DNA of 20,706 bases from Pseudomonadota bacterium (GCA_023387775.1 JAEWHN010000180.1:1-20706), one strand, 5' to 3'; positions 7,550-16,905 are shown, counted from the stretch's first letter. A program made the numbers and translations. Notes: generated by a model from the sequence alone, not told the origin.

Positions 7550-8659
7550 TTACTTCGAAACCAGGGCCAGGAATTTTTCCAGGGCCGCGGAGTAGTTGTC
7601 GGCATACCATTCGGCGTTGAGCGCGACCTGCTTGGCAAGCGCCTCGGCAGAAGCACAGTTCAGCGCCTTCTGGTCGTCGGCGATCAGCGCGTCGGTCTCG
7701 GGGTTGGCCGGGCCGTTGCCCATCTGCTCGAACAGGACGAGCTGGTTTTCCGGCTTCTGCGACTCGGCGATGAACTTCATCGCATTGTCCTTGCCGGCCG
7801 GGTTGCCCTTGATGACGATCCAGGTGCTCGAATTGACGAAGCCGCCGTCGAAGCCCCACTTGATCTGGCCGCCGGTGTCCTTCTCCAGCAGCATGGCGCG
7901 GGTGTTCCAGATGTAGCCCATCGAGGCTTCGCCTTCGAGCAGCAGCTGCTGGCTTTCGGCACCCGAGCCCCAGAAGCTGATGATGTGCGGCTTCAGCGCC
8001 TCGATCTTGGCCAGCGCCCGGTCGATGTCGAGCGGGTAGAGCTCTTCCGGCTTCACGCCGTCGGCCAGCAGCGCCGCCTCGAGCATGCCGTTCATCCACT
8101 TGTACATGGTGCGCTTGCCCGGGAACTTCTCGACGTCCCAGAAGTCGGCCGGCGAGGTCGGGGCCGCGTCGCCGAACTTCGAGGCGTCGTAGGCAAGCAC
8201 GTAGGAGAAGAAGTAGCCCGGCGTACCGAACTCGAAGTCGAAGCCCTCGCGCAGCTTGGTGCGGTCGACGACGTTGTAGTCGATGGCTTCCAGCGCGCCC
8301 TGCTTGCCGAAGTCGATGCTGAGGTTGGCGTCGGCGTCGACCACGTCCCAGATCACCTTCTTGCTGGTGATCTGCGCCTTGATGGCGCCTTCCGTCGGCC
8401 CGCTGCCGTCGATGCGAACCGGAATGCCGGTGTCCTTGGTGAAGCTGTCGCCGAAGGCGCGGGCAAAGGTCTCGAGCGCGTCGCCGCCCCAGTTGGCAAG
8501 CACCAGCTGGTCGGCCGCGAAGGCCATCTTGCTGCGCATTGCCAGCGGCACGCTCAGCAGCACCGCGGCGGCCTTCACGAAGCTGCGGCGGTCGATCTCG
8601 CCGGCGGCGGCGCGGCGGGTGAGGATTTCAAAGCAGTCGCGCTTGAAATGATCAGACAT
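7550..8659 (-). CDS. Extracellular solute-binding protein, PotD-like, with Tat-type signal
   Basis: From ATG 8659 the gene encodes 369 residues. A long charged N region leads into DRRSFVKAAAVLLSVPLA (23-40), a twin-arginine signal, with a likely cleavage site near AFA (46-48). The mature start QLVLANWGGD and the later KWGFDGGFVNSSTWIVIKGN region are typical of the PotD/SBP_bac family that binds spermidine, putrescine or similar small solutes. It should act in the periplasm and deliver the ligand to the two permeases. In-frame starts at GTG 8674 and TTG 8680 lie farther upstream. GGGAG is 14 bases before the ATG, a long spacing, so the start is not certain. The ligand cannot be assigned from sequence alone; the usual polyamine-binding acidic residues were not mapped. 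Confidence 0.9.
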   Translation of the reverse strand: MSDHFKRDCFEILTRRAAAGEIDRRSFVKAAAVLLSVPLAMRSKMAFAADQLVLANWGGDALETFARAFGDSFTKDTGIPVRIDGSGPTEGAIKAQITSKKVIWDVVDADANLSIDFGKQGALEAIDYNVVDRTKLREGFDFEFGTPGYFFSYVLAYDASKFGDAAPTSPADFWDVEKFPGKRTMYKWMNGMLEAALLADGVKPEELYPLDIDRALAKIEALKPHIISFWGSGAESQQLLLEGEASMGYIWNTRAMLLEKDTGGQIKWGFDGGFVNSSTWIVIKGNPAGKDNAMKFIAESQKPENQLVLFEQMGNGPANPETDALIADDQKALNCASAEALAKQVALNAEWYADNYSAALEKFLALVSK

Positions 8660-8688
8660 GATTTTCGTTTTCACTCCCAAAGAACGGT

Positions 8689-9795
<1,107 letters not shown>

Positions 9796-9798
9796 TCC

Positions 9799-9826
9799 CC
9801 CTATCTATTTTCCGAAAACGATAGGG
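9799..9826 (-). promoter_or_regulatory. Inverted repeat at the ribosome binding site of the ABC operon
   Basis: Outer arms CCCTATC (9799-9805) and GATAGGG (9820-9826) are perfect complements. Inside them is TTTTCCGAAAA (9808-9818), itself a palindrome around one base. In the minus-strand mRNA the hairpin ends directly in the G-rich Shine-Dalgarno sequence of the ATPase gene, so it could occlude translation. As DNA it could be an operator. Confidence 0.6.
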
Positions 9827-9876
9827 TGAAAAGCGAATTCACCACAATGGAATAATTTGCGCAGTTCAGGTGAAGA

Positions 9877-10800
9877 TTATTCATGCTGTCGTGAGCGGAG
9901 CAGCTGACGGCTCTCGGTGAGGCTTGCTTTCAGCCAGTTGCAGAAGGCGCTTACGATCGGTTGATCGAGCTTGTGACGTTCGCAGACCAGAAAGTAGGAC
10001 TCTGGCGATTTGATGGTGCTGTCGAATGGCCTCACCAGGTCGCCGTCGGTCAGCGCCTTGCCGCAGACGATGTCGTCGCCCATCGCCACGCCCTGGCCGG
10101 CAATGGCCGCTGCCTGGGCGAGATAGATGTCGGAAAAGACGATGCTGTTTTCCGGTTCAGGCATCGGCAGGCCGTAGGCGCTGAACCAGAGCGACCAGTC
10201 GTGGAAATCCGTCAGGTGCAGCAGCGTCAGCCGGGTCAGGTCCTCGGGCGTGTGAATGCTGTTGGCGTTGAGCAGGGCCGGGCTGCAGATCGGCGTGAAC
10301 TCCACCTGCGCCAGCAGTTCCGACCAATGGTTCGGCCAGCTGCCGGAGCCGAAGGCGATGAACACGTCGGAGTCGGGGTCGCTCACATCGTCCAGACGGC
10401 GCGGCGTCACCAGCTTCATGCGCACCAGCGGATAGAGGCTGTGGAACTCGCTCAGATGGTTGCACAGCCAGAAGGTGGCGAAGCCCGGTGTGCAGGAGAT
10501 CGTCAGCCTTCCGTGCAGCTGCACGTCGTCGGCGATCTCGGCGGCCTGCGCGATCATGCCCAGCGCGGTGCGCACTTCCTGCGCGTAGCGGCGGCCGAAC
10601 GGCGTCAGTTCGATGCCCTTGCCGTCGCGCTCGGTGAGCTCGAGCCCGAGCTCGCGTTCCAGGAAGCGCAGCTGGTGGCTGATGGCGCTTGGCGTGCGGT
10701 GCAGCTCCTGCGCGGCCTGCCACAGGCTGCCGTGGCGGGCGACCGCATCGAAGGCCCTCAGCGCGCTCATCGAGGGCAGGTTTCTGGCTGGCCAGGTCAT
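9877..10800 (-). CDS. LysR-family transcriptional regulator, GcvA-like
   Basis: The gene encodes 307 residues. The N-terminal helix-turn-helix spans about 10-70, with LRAFDAVARHGSLWQAAQELHRTPSAISHQLR in the usual place; NLPSMSALRAFDAVARHGS is the typical opening of the GcvA group. The C-terminal effector-binding domain spans about 93-295. AGGA lies 7 bases before the ATG. It diverges from the M20 amidohydrolase operon, the classic arrangement for a LysR activator and its target, and is followed after 81 bp by the ABC operon in the same direction. It may control both. The inducer is unknown; amino-acid-like ligands are common in the GcvA group. Confidence 0.94.
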   Translation of the reverse strand: MTWPARNLPSMSALRAFDAVARHGSLWQAAQELHRTPSAISHQLRFLERELGLELTERDGKGIELTPFGRRYAQEVRTALGMIAQAAEIADDVQLHGRLTISCTPGFATFWLCNHLSEFHSLYPLVRMKLVTPRRLDDVSDPDSDVFIAFGSGSWPNHWSELLAQVEFTPICSPALLNANSIHTPEDLTRLTLLHLTDFHDWSLWFSAYGLPMPEPENSIVFSDIYLAQAAAIAGQGVAMGDDIVCGKALTDGDLVRPFDSTIKSPESYFLVCERHKLDQPIVSAFCNWLKASLTESRQLLRSRQHE

Positions 10801-10851
10801 GTTGTGTCCTATTGATGAAAAACTCTCAACTCAGGAGACAATATATATCAC

Positions 10852-10860
10852 TTTCTGAAA
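10852..10860. promoter_or_regulatory. TTTC-N-GAAA motif in the LysR/M20 divergent region
   Basis: TTTCTGAAA here matches TTTCCGAAA at 9809-9817 (before the ABC operon) and at 4142-4150 (aminotransferase promoter). All three are in non-coding DNA. It is a candidate LysR or other regulator site. Direct evidence is limited to recurrence and symmetry. Confidence 0.35.
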
Positions 10861-10896
10861 ATCCCATTCACCCCATACGATGATTTGCAGTGAGGT

Positions 10897-10908
10897 GGGC
10901 CGCGGCCC
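10897..10908. repeat. 12-bp palindrome GGGCCGCGGCCC
   Basis: A spacer-free perfect palindrome lies in the leader of the M20 operon just before a strong Shine-Dalgarno sequence. In such GC-rich DNA it could be fortuitous. It could also pair within the leader RNA. Confidence 0.35.
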
Positions 10909-10926
10909 GCCTCCGGAGGATCAATC

Positions 10927-10974
10927 GTGCCGGCGCCTTCGCCGGCTAAGCGTGCAAACCGCGCGAAAAAATGA
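10927..10974 (+). CDS. Possible 15-residue leader peptide upstream of the M20 amidohydrolase
   Basis: GTG 10927 lies 7 bases after a perfect GGAGG (10915-10919) and opens a frame MPAPSPAKRANRAKK ending at TGA 10972-10974, ten bases before the M20 start. Its codons overlap a 7-bp stem-loop (10929-10946, loop CCTT). The M20 gene itself has only a weak ribosome site (GAGCAG), so the leader could recruit ribosomes and couple translation. The basic, Pro/Ala-rich peptide has no known family. Without expression data it remains a proposal. Confidence 0.35.
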   Translation: MPAPSPAKRANRAKK

Positions 10975-10984
10975 CGAGCAGCCG

Positions 10985-12568
10985 ATGACCAGGAATATTG
11001 CCGAGGAAACCGCCACGCGCTGGGTCGACGAGAACGCGGCCGAGCTATCCAAGTGGACCAGCGAAATCTGGCACAAGGCCGAGACCGCCTGGCGCGAATA
11101 CGAGTCCGCTGCCTGGTATGTCGAGCGCCTGCGCGCCGAAGGCTTTGAGGTCGAGGAAGGCTCCGGCGGCATGCCCACGGCTTTCGCCGCCTCGTGGACG
11201 AATGGCGAGGGCGGCCCGGTCATCGCATCTTACGCCGAATATGACGCCGTGCCGGGCAACTGCCAGGCGGCCAGCACCGTCAAGGAGCCCCGCGCGGGCC
11301 TCAACGAACATGCCGGCGGCCACACCGACCCGCATTCCGCGCTCGGCATGAGCGCATTCGGCGGCCTGCTAGCCACCAAGGCGGCCATGCAGGCCAACAA
11401 CATTCCGGGCACGCTGAAATTCTTCGGCGAGCCGGCCGAGAAGGTGCGCGGCTCCAAGCCGATCCACGCTGCCAAGGGCTATTATGACGGCCTTGACGCC
11501 ATGATCAGCTTCCACCCTTGCTACATGCTGCCGCTGTGCAACACGGTGAACTGGGACACGCATTGCGGTGCGGCCTATGCGATGGTCTACCGCTTCGTCT
11601 GCGACGAGCCGGAAACCTGGCTGAAGCGCGCCGACGGCCTGCCGATCCCGCAGGCGCACAGCGCCGTGCGCGCGCCGGGCGCCAACGATGCGCTGTTCTA
11701 CATGTACAACGCCTCCAAGGCGCTGCGCGATTCCATGCTGCCGCATATGGGCGGCTGGTCGATCAGCGAGGCGATCCTGACCGCCGGTCAGGCCACCGCC
11801 GACAACCTGCCGGCGCGGCTGGCCGAGATCCAGTACATCATCCGCGTGCCGACCGTTGAGATGGCCGAGCAGGCGACGCTGATCCTCGACCGCAACGCGG
11901 AAGCCGCCGCTATGCTTGCCCACTGCCGCGTGGAAAAGATCTGGGTGTCGAAGTCGCGCCCCGGCCTTGCCAACCACGCCATGGCCGAGCTGGTCTATGG
12001 CAAGCTCGCCGCCGTCGGCGCGCCGAAATGGGGCGAGCGCGCCAAGGAGATCGCCCGCGAGATCCAGGCCAATGTGGGCCTTGAGCCGATGGCGGAGCCT
12101 TTCCTGCCCGATTGCGAGAAGCTGATCGAGCCGCAGGAAGCCGAGCGCATCCTGCGCCAGGACCTGCCGCCGTCGCAGAACAACTACACCTCGGACGACT
12201 ACACCGACATGTGCTGGCACGCGCCCACCGCGCGCCTCTATATCGCCCGCCCGATGCTCACCGGTCCGGCCGGCTTTGCCTATCCGGACTGGGTGATGAA
12301 CGCGCTGGGCGGCATTCCCGAGACCATCGACCCGATGGTCATCTGCGCCTCCAAGACCATCGCCCACTCGATGCTCGAGCTGATGCAGAACGCCGAGCTG
12401 CGCGCTGCGGCCCGCAAGGAGTTCGAGGAGCGCACCGGCGGCGGCGTCGGCGGCACCAACTGGATCCCGCCGCTTGCCGACTACGAAGCGCCGATCGGCT
12501 TGCGCTGGCCCGAATATGTCACCACTGTGCGCGGCCGCGAATGGTGGATCCCGAGCGCCGGCTACTGA
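10985..12568 (+). CDS. M20-family amidohydrolase, AbgB-like
   Basis: The gene encodes 527 residues. YAEYDAVPG (83-91) has the metal Asp of M20 peptidases, and GEPAEKVRGSKP (148-159) the catalytic and metal Glu region; SFHP (175-178) follows. At the usual CGH site the protein reads GGHTDPHSALG (111-121), so Asp-Pro replaces Cys-Gly. This resembles a distinct amidohydrolase branch related to p-aminobenzoyl-glutamate hydrolase subunit B. The enzyme should hydrolyse an N-acyl or amide bond on an amino-acid-like substrate with two divalent metals. ATG 10985 fits the start of the conserved domain. It is first in a four-gene operon with a second amidohydrolase, a metal-insertion GTPase and a decarboxylase, divergent from the LysR gene. 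Confidence 0.9.
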   Translation: MTRNIAEETATRWVDENAAELSKWTSEIWHKAETAWREYESAAWYVERLRAEGFEVEEGSGGMPTAFAASWTNGEGGPVIASYAEYDAVPGNCQAASTVKEPRAGLNEHAGGHTDPHSALGMSAFGGLLATKAAMQANNIPGTLKFFGEPAEKVRGSKPIHAAKGYYDGLDAMISFHPCYMLPLCNTVNWDTHCGAAYAMVYRFVCDEPETWLKRADGLPIPQAHSAVRAPGANDALFYMYNASKALRDSMLPHMGGWSISEAILTAGQATADNLPARLAEIQYIIRVPTVEMAEQATLILDRNAEAAAMLAHCRVEKIWVSKSRPGLANHAMAELVYGKLAAVGAPKWGERAKEIAREIQANVGLEPMAEPFLPDCEKLIEPQEAERILRQDLPPSQNNYTSDDYTDMCWHAPTARLYIARPMLTGPAGFAYPDWVMNALGGIPETIDPMVICASKTIAHSMLELMQNAELRAAARKEFEERTGGGVGGTNWIPPLADYEAPIGLRWPEYVTTVRGREWWIPSAGY

Positions 12569-12610
12569 GGCTGGCGTCCAAGGTTCTTTTCTGACAGGCA
12601 GGCTACCGAC

Positions 12611-14335
12611 ATGCGCGTTCTCTACGACCACCGCCCGAGCCATGCAGACCGCAGCGCCTATGCGGACCTCGTGCTCGTCAACGGCCGCATCTATACCGGC
12701 GACCCGGGCCTGCCCTGGTGCCAGGCGCTGGCGGTGGCGCGCGGGCGCATCGTCGCCCGGGGCGAACGCGCGGATGTCGAACACCTGATCGGTGCGCAGA
12801 CGAAGGTGATGGATCTCGGCGGGCGCTTCGCCATGCCCGGCCTCTACGACATGCACACCCATCCGGACCTCGCGCTGGCGCCGCGCTATGCCGAGGACCT
12901 CGATATCGGCATCGTCGATCCGACGCCGGACCAGGTGCGCGATGCGATCATGGCCTATGCGGCCAAGCACCCGGACCGCGAGTGGATCTACGGCCAGTAT
13001 TTCGTCCGCTACACCTTCCGCCAGGCCGGTCTCGTGCCTGGCAAGGACTGGCTGGACACGGTGATGCCCGACCGTCCGGTCGCGCTGCTCGACCGCATGT
13101 GGGGCACCATGATGGTCAACAGCGAGGCGCTTCGCCGCGCCGGCATCACCAATGAAACGCCCGACCCGGCCAATGGCTATCTCGAGCGCGACCCGGTGAG
13201 TGGCGAGCCGACCGGCCTGCTGATCGACGGCGCCTATGCGCTGATCCATGCGGCCATGCCGCCCACGCCTGTGCCGGTGCTGCGCGCCGCTTACCGCGAC
13301 GGCGTGCGCTACCAGTCCGCGCGCGGCGTGGTGTCGACGAAATATGTTCACGTCTGCGAAAACCGGCTGGACGCGCTGCAGTCGCTCGATCAGGCCGGCG
13401 AGCTGACCCTGCGCGTCGAGGCTGCGATCAGCTGGCAGGACGACATCTTCCCGGTGCGCCGCCGCTGGGAGCTCTTGGCCGGCGAACGCCACTACTACCG
13501 CTCGGCCCGTTTGAACGCCAATGCGGTAAAGTTCCACTTCGACGGCACGGTCGAGCCGCGCTCGTCCTATGTGATGACACCGTGGGACGGGAACAGCACG
13601 TGGAGCGGCAAGCTCAACCTGACGCCCGAGCATCTCGCCGACATGATCTGGGACATGGACCGGCAGGGCATCCGCGTCATCGCCCACTGCACGGGCGACG
13701 GGGCTTCCGACACCTTCCTCGACGCGGTCGAGGAAGCGCGCCGGCGTCCGGGCGGGCTCGGCGTGCGTCACCAGTGCGCGCACTCCACCATCCTGCATGG
13801 CGGCAACCTCAAGCGCTTCCGCGATCTCAACGTCACCGCCGAGTTCTCGCCGGTGTCGTGGTATCCGTCGAAATTCGTCTCCGGCGCCCGCTCGGGCTAC
13901 GGCCCAGAGCGCCTGTCGCGCGCCTATAACATCAAGGGCGTTTTGGAAGCCGGCGGCGTCGCCGTCATCGGCACCGACTGGCCAGTCAGCCCGCTCGATC
14001 CGTGGATCGCGCTGGAAACCATGGTCACCCGCGCCAATCCGTGGGGCGAGGGCGAAGGGCGCTTCGGCGATCCGATCTCGCTCCCCCAGGCTATCGACGT
14101 GATGACCAAAAACGGCGCCTGGTCGATGGGCATCGAGCATGAGGCGGGTTCGCTCGAGGTCGGCAAGTCGGCCGACATCATCGTGCTCGACCGCAACCTG
14201 TTCGAGGTCGAGCCGCAGGGCAACATCCACTCCACCAAGGTGGACCTGACCTTCATGCAGGGCCAACTCGTGCATGACCGGCTGAACGAGAACTCCGACG
14301 CCGTCTGGCACGGGGAGGCGCCGCAGCTATGGTGA
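12611..14335 (+). CDS. Amidohydrolase family protein, YtcJ-like (amidohydrolase 3)
   Basis: The gene encodes 574 residues with the composite beta-sandwich and TIM-barrel layout. ADLVLVNGRIYTGD opens the sandwich. DMHTHPD carries H82 and H84 of the HxH metal site, followed by HCTGDG (H359), RHQCAHS (H387) and GTDWPVSP (D456). Such proteins are metal hydrolases acting on amide, lactam, carbamate or ester bonds; YtcJ relatives have mostly unknown substrates. It starts 42 bases after the M20 stop. Its stop overlaps the start of the COG0523 GTPase by 7 bases (ATGGTGA), giving tight translational coupling. The predicted protein has no export signal. The substrate is unknown. Confidence 0.93.
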   Translation: MRVLYDHRPSHADRSAYADLVLVNGRIYTGDPGLPWCQALAVARGRIVARGERADVEHLIGAQTKVMDLGGRFAMPGLYDMHTHPDLALAPRYAEDLDIGIVDPTPDQVRDAIMAYAAKHPDREWIYGQYFVRYTFRQAGLVPGKDWLDTVMPDRPVALLDRMWGTMMVNSEALRRAGITNETPDPANGYLERDPVSGEPTGLLIDGAYALIHAAMPPTPVPVLRAAYRDGVRYQSARGVVSTKYVHVCENRLDALQSLDQAGELTLRVEAAISWQDDIFPVRRRWELLAGERHYYRSARLNANAVKFHFDGTVEPRSSYVMTPWDGNSTWSGKLNLTPEHLADMIWDMDRQGIRVIAHCTGDGASDTFLDAVEEARRRPGGLGVRHQCAHSTILHGGNLKRFRDLNVTAEFSPVSWYPSKFVSGARSGYGPERLSRAYNIKGVLEAGGVAVIGTDWPVSPLDPWIALETMVTRANPWGEGEGRFGDPISLPQAIDVMTKNGAWSMGIEHEAGSLEVGKSADIIVLDRNLFEVEPQGNIHSTKVDLTFMQGQLVHDRLNENSDAVWHGEAPQLW

Positions 14336-15294
14336 CGAAGGGCGCCGCGCCCATCCCGGTCACCGTCATCGGCGGCTTCCTGGGCGCGGGCAAGACAACG
14401 CTCGTCAACCACATTCTGAGCGGCGACCATGGGCTCAAGGTCGCCGTGCTGGTCAATGATTTCGGCGCGATCAACATCGACGCCGCGCTGATCACCTCCA
14501 CCGAAGGCGGCCTCTACAGCCTGTCCAATGGCTGCGTCTGCTGCGGCCTCAATCAGGGCTTTGTCGAGCAGCTCGAAGAGCTTCTGGCTGCCCGCGCCGA
14601 CATCGACCACATCGTGATCGAGGCGAGCGGCGTGGCCGATCCCGCCCGCATCATGGACACTGTGCGCTATTCGCGCTTTGCCTCGCGCCTGCGCGCGGAC
14701 GCCATCGTCGTGGTGGTCGACGCCGCCGGCTTCGAAGATGCGATTGCCGCGGCGCCTGGCCTGGCGGAAGCGCAGGTCGGCTCGGCCGATCTTTTGGTCC
14801 TCAACAAGACCGATCTTGTCGATCGCTCCAGCCTCGATGCCTGGCGTGCGCGCTGGACATTTCCGGACACCCGCATCGTCGAAACCACGAATGCGCTTGT
14901 GCCTTTCGACATCCTCTTTGCCGGGGAAATTTCGCCCCGCGGTACCGCTTCGATTTTCACCGCCGAGCCTGTCCACGAGCAGGCGGTGAGCGCGGTCTGG
15001 CAGCGCGATGGCGCAGTCGATCTGAAGCGGCTGCAGAAGGTTCTTGCCGGCCTGTCCACGGCAATTTACCGCGCCAAAGGCTTCTTGCACGCGAGCGACG
15101 GTCGGCGTTTTGCGGTGCATCTCGTAGGCACGCGCCTTTCCTTCGAGCAGTTGGCAAAAGCGCCGGAAGGCCTCGACGCGGACAATATCCTCGTGCTCAT
15201 CGGCTTCGGTGAGCGCCCACCATTCGAATCCATCCAGGCGCAGCTCGACGGCTGCGCCGAACCTGCTGCGCCTGCCGCGAAAGGAACTGCCTGA
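14329..15294 (+). CDS. COG0523 (CobW/YjiA) GTPase, putative metallochaperone
   Basis: The gene encodes 321 residues. GGFLGAGKT (15-23) is the P-loop, VNDFGAINID (42-51) replaces the common VNEFGE switch, and SNGCVCCGL (66-74) contains the CxCC metal motif (C69, C71, C72). NKTD (159-162) gives guanine specificity, and a CobW C-terminal domain spans about 220-310. COG0523 proteins use GTP to deliver Zn, Co, Ni or Fe to client enzymes. The gene overlaps the amidohydrolase gene and touches the decarboxylase gene (TGA-ATG). This makes the two upstream metal hydrolases likely clients, as seen for nitrile hydratase activators. No His-rich metal store is present. The client assignment is inference from coupling. 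Confidence 0.93.
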   Translation: MVTKGAAPIPVTVIGGFLGAGKTTLVNHILSGDHGLKVAVLVNDFGAINIDAALITSTEGGLYSLSNGCVCCGLNQGFVEQLEELLAARADIDHIVIEASGVADPARIMDTVRYSRFASRLRADAIVVVVDAAGFEDAIAAAPGLAEAQVGSADLLVLNKTDLVDRSSLDAWRARWTFPDTRIVETTNALVPFDILFAGEISPRGTASIFTAEPVHEQAVSAVWQRDGAVDLKRLQKVLAGLSTAIYRAKGFLHASDGRRFAVHLVGTRLSFEQLAKAPEGLDADNILVLIGFGERPPFESIQAQLDGCAEPAAPAAKGTA

Positions 15295-16905
15295 ATGAAG
15301 ACGGTTGGAACCTATCTGGTCGAACTGCTTGCCGCCTATGGCGTCGACACGGTGTTCGGCATTCCGGGCGTCCACACGGTGGAAATGTATCGCGGCCTGC
15401 CCGGCAGCGGCATCCGTCACATCACGCCGCGCCACGAGCAGGGTGCCGGCTTCATGGCCGACGGCTATGCCCGCGCCACCGGCAAGCCGGGCGTGTGCTT
15501 CATCATTTCCGGCCCCGGCCTCACCAACATCGCCACCGCCATGGCGCAGGCCTATGGCGACTCGGTGCCCATGCTGGTCATCACCAGCGTCAATGCGCCG
15601 GGCCGCATGGGCTCGGGCGAGGGGCATCTGCACGAACTGCCCGACCAGCGCCAGGTCGGCCGCCAGTTCACCGCCTTCAGCCACACCGTGCTGCGCGCCG
15701 AAGAGCTGCCGCAGGTGATTGCGCGGGCATTCGCGGTCTTCGCGTCGGCGCGTCCGCGCCCGGTGCACATCGAACTGCCGATCGACCTGCTCACCCTCGA
15801 CGCCTCAGCCCTGCCGCTGGCGCAGAAACGCCCGGCCCCCACGCGCCCGGCGCCGCAGCAGCAGGCGATTGCTGAGGCTGCCGCCCTGTGCGCGTCGTCA
15901 AAGCGTCCGGTCATCATCGCCGGCGGCGGTGCTGTCGATGCCGGCGCGCCGCTGCGTGCGCTGGCCGAAGCGCTCGATGCGCCCGTGGTCATGACCGTCA
16001 ATGGCCGCGGCACGCTGCCGGCCGGCCACCCGCTCGGCGTGCCGTGCAGCCCGGCGATGACGCCCACCACCGCGCTCATCGAGGCGGCCGATCTGGTGAT
16101 TGCCACGGGCACCGAGTTCGGCCCCACCGATTTCGATTTCTACGAGACGGGCGGCGCGCGCATTCTCGGCAAGCTGATCCGCATCGATATCGACCCGGAG
16201 CAGGCCATGCGCGGCCGCCCGGCCGATCTCGCGCTGATCTCGGACACCAAGCTTGCGCTGGAAGCGCTGGTGCCTGCCGTCTCGCCGCGTGCGGCCAGCG
16301 ATGGCGCCGACCGCGCCAAGGCCGCGCGCGAAGGCGTGCGCGCCGAACTCAATCCGGTCCTGCGCGCCGGCGCTCACCTCATGGAGGTCGTGCGCGACAC
16401 GCTGCCCGACGTGGTGATCGCCGGCGATTCGGCCCAGCCCGTCTATGCCGGCTGCATCGACTTCGCCGCCAACAAGCCGCGCTCCTGGTTCTGTTCGGCC
16501 ACCGGCTACGGCACGCTCGGCTATGCGCTGCCGGCGGCCGCCGGCGCGCTGATCGGCTCCGGCCGCCCCACTGTCTGCCTTGCCGGCGACGGCGGCATCC
16601 AGTTCACGCTGCCGGAACTCGGCTCGGCCCGCGAGGCCGAACTGCCGCTGATCGTTCTGCTGTGGAACAACAACGGCTATGGCGAGATCAAGGCCTATAT
16701 GGAGGCGCGCGGCATCGAGCCGGTCGGCGTCGACATCTATACGCCCGACTTCCTCACCATCGCGCGCGGCTTCGGCTGCGAGGCCGAGAAGCTGGAAGAC
16801 CCACGCGACCTGCCGGCAAAGCTGAAGGCCGCCGCCCAGCGCAATCGGCCGACGGTGATCGAGATCGACGAAGCGTCCTACGTCGAGTTCGTGAGCGCGG
16901 GCTGA
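15295..16905 (+). CDS. ThDP-dependent 2-oxoacid decarboxylase, AruI-like
   Basis: The gene encodes 536 residues with the three-domain acetolactate-synthase fold. E48 in PRHEQGAGFMADGYAR is the ThDP-activating Glu. GDGG (431-434) through NNNGYG (458-463) is the ThDP/Mg motif. FGIPGVHTVEMYRGL and GEGHLHELPDQRQ match, as I recall them, hallmark segments of 5-guanidino-2-oxopentanoate decarboxylase (AruI), rather than acetolactate synthase. The enzyme would decarboxylate 2-ketoarginine or a similar 2-oxoacid to an aldehyde. It is the last gene of the M20 operon, directly abutting the COG0523 stop, with AAAGGA inside that gene. A hairpin terminator follows. AruH-type transaminase and aldehyde dehydrogenase partners are not adjacent, so the true 2-oxoacid may differ. 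Confidence 0.88.
   Translation: MKTVGTYLVELLAAYGVDTVFGIPGVHTVEMYRGLPGSGIRHITPRHEQGAGFMADGYARATGKPGVCFIISGPGLTNIATAMAQAYGDSVPMLVITSVNAPGRMGSGEGHLHELPDQRQVGRQFTAFSHTVLRAEELPQVIARAFAVFASARPRPVHIELPIDLLTLDASALPLAQKRPAPTRPAPQQQAIAEAAALCASSKRPVIIAGGGAVDAGAPLRALAEALDAPVVMTVNGRGTLPAGHPLGVPCSPAMTPTTALIEAADLVIATGTEFGPTDFDFYETGGARILGKLIRIDIDPEQAMRGRPADLALISDTKLALEALVPAVSPRAASDGADRAKAAREGVRAELNPVLRAGAHLMEVVRDTLPDVVIAGDSAQPVYAGCIDFAANKPRSWFCSATGYGTLGYALPAAAGALIGSGRPTVCLAGDGGIQFTLPELGSAREAELPLIVLLWNNNGYGEIKAYMEARGIEPVGVDIYTPDFLTIARGFGCEAEKLEDPRDLPAKLKAAAQRNRPTVIEIDEASYVEFVSAG

Noticed and set aside
9850..9882. Inverted repeat GAATAAT...ATTATTC across the LysR stop codon
   Set aside because: The arms are AT-rich, 19 bases apart, and no T tract follows, so neither a terminator nor an operator can be supported.
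11369..14311. A 980-codon open frame on the minus strand opposite the M20 and YtcJ-like genes, and others of 570-614 codons at 4050-5762 and 13924-15768
   Set aside because: These are antisense to genes with clear motifs, are rich in Arg/His/Ala/Gly/Asp without domain patterns, and have no ribosome site. Long empty frames are expected opposite GC-rich codons.
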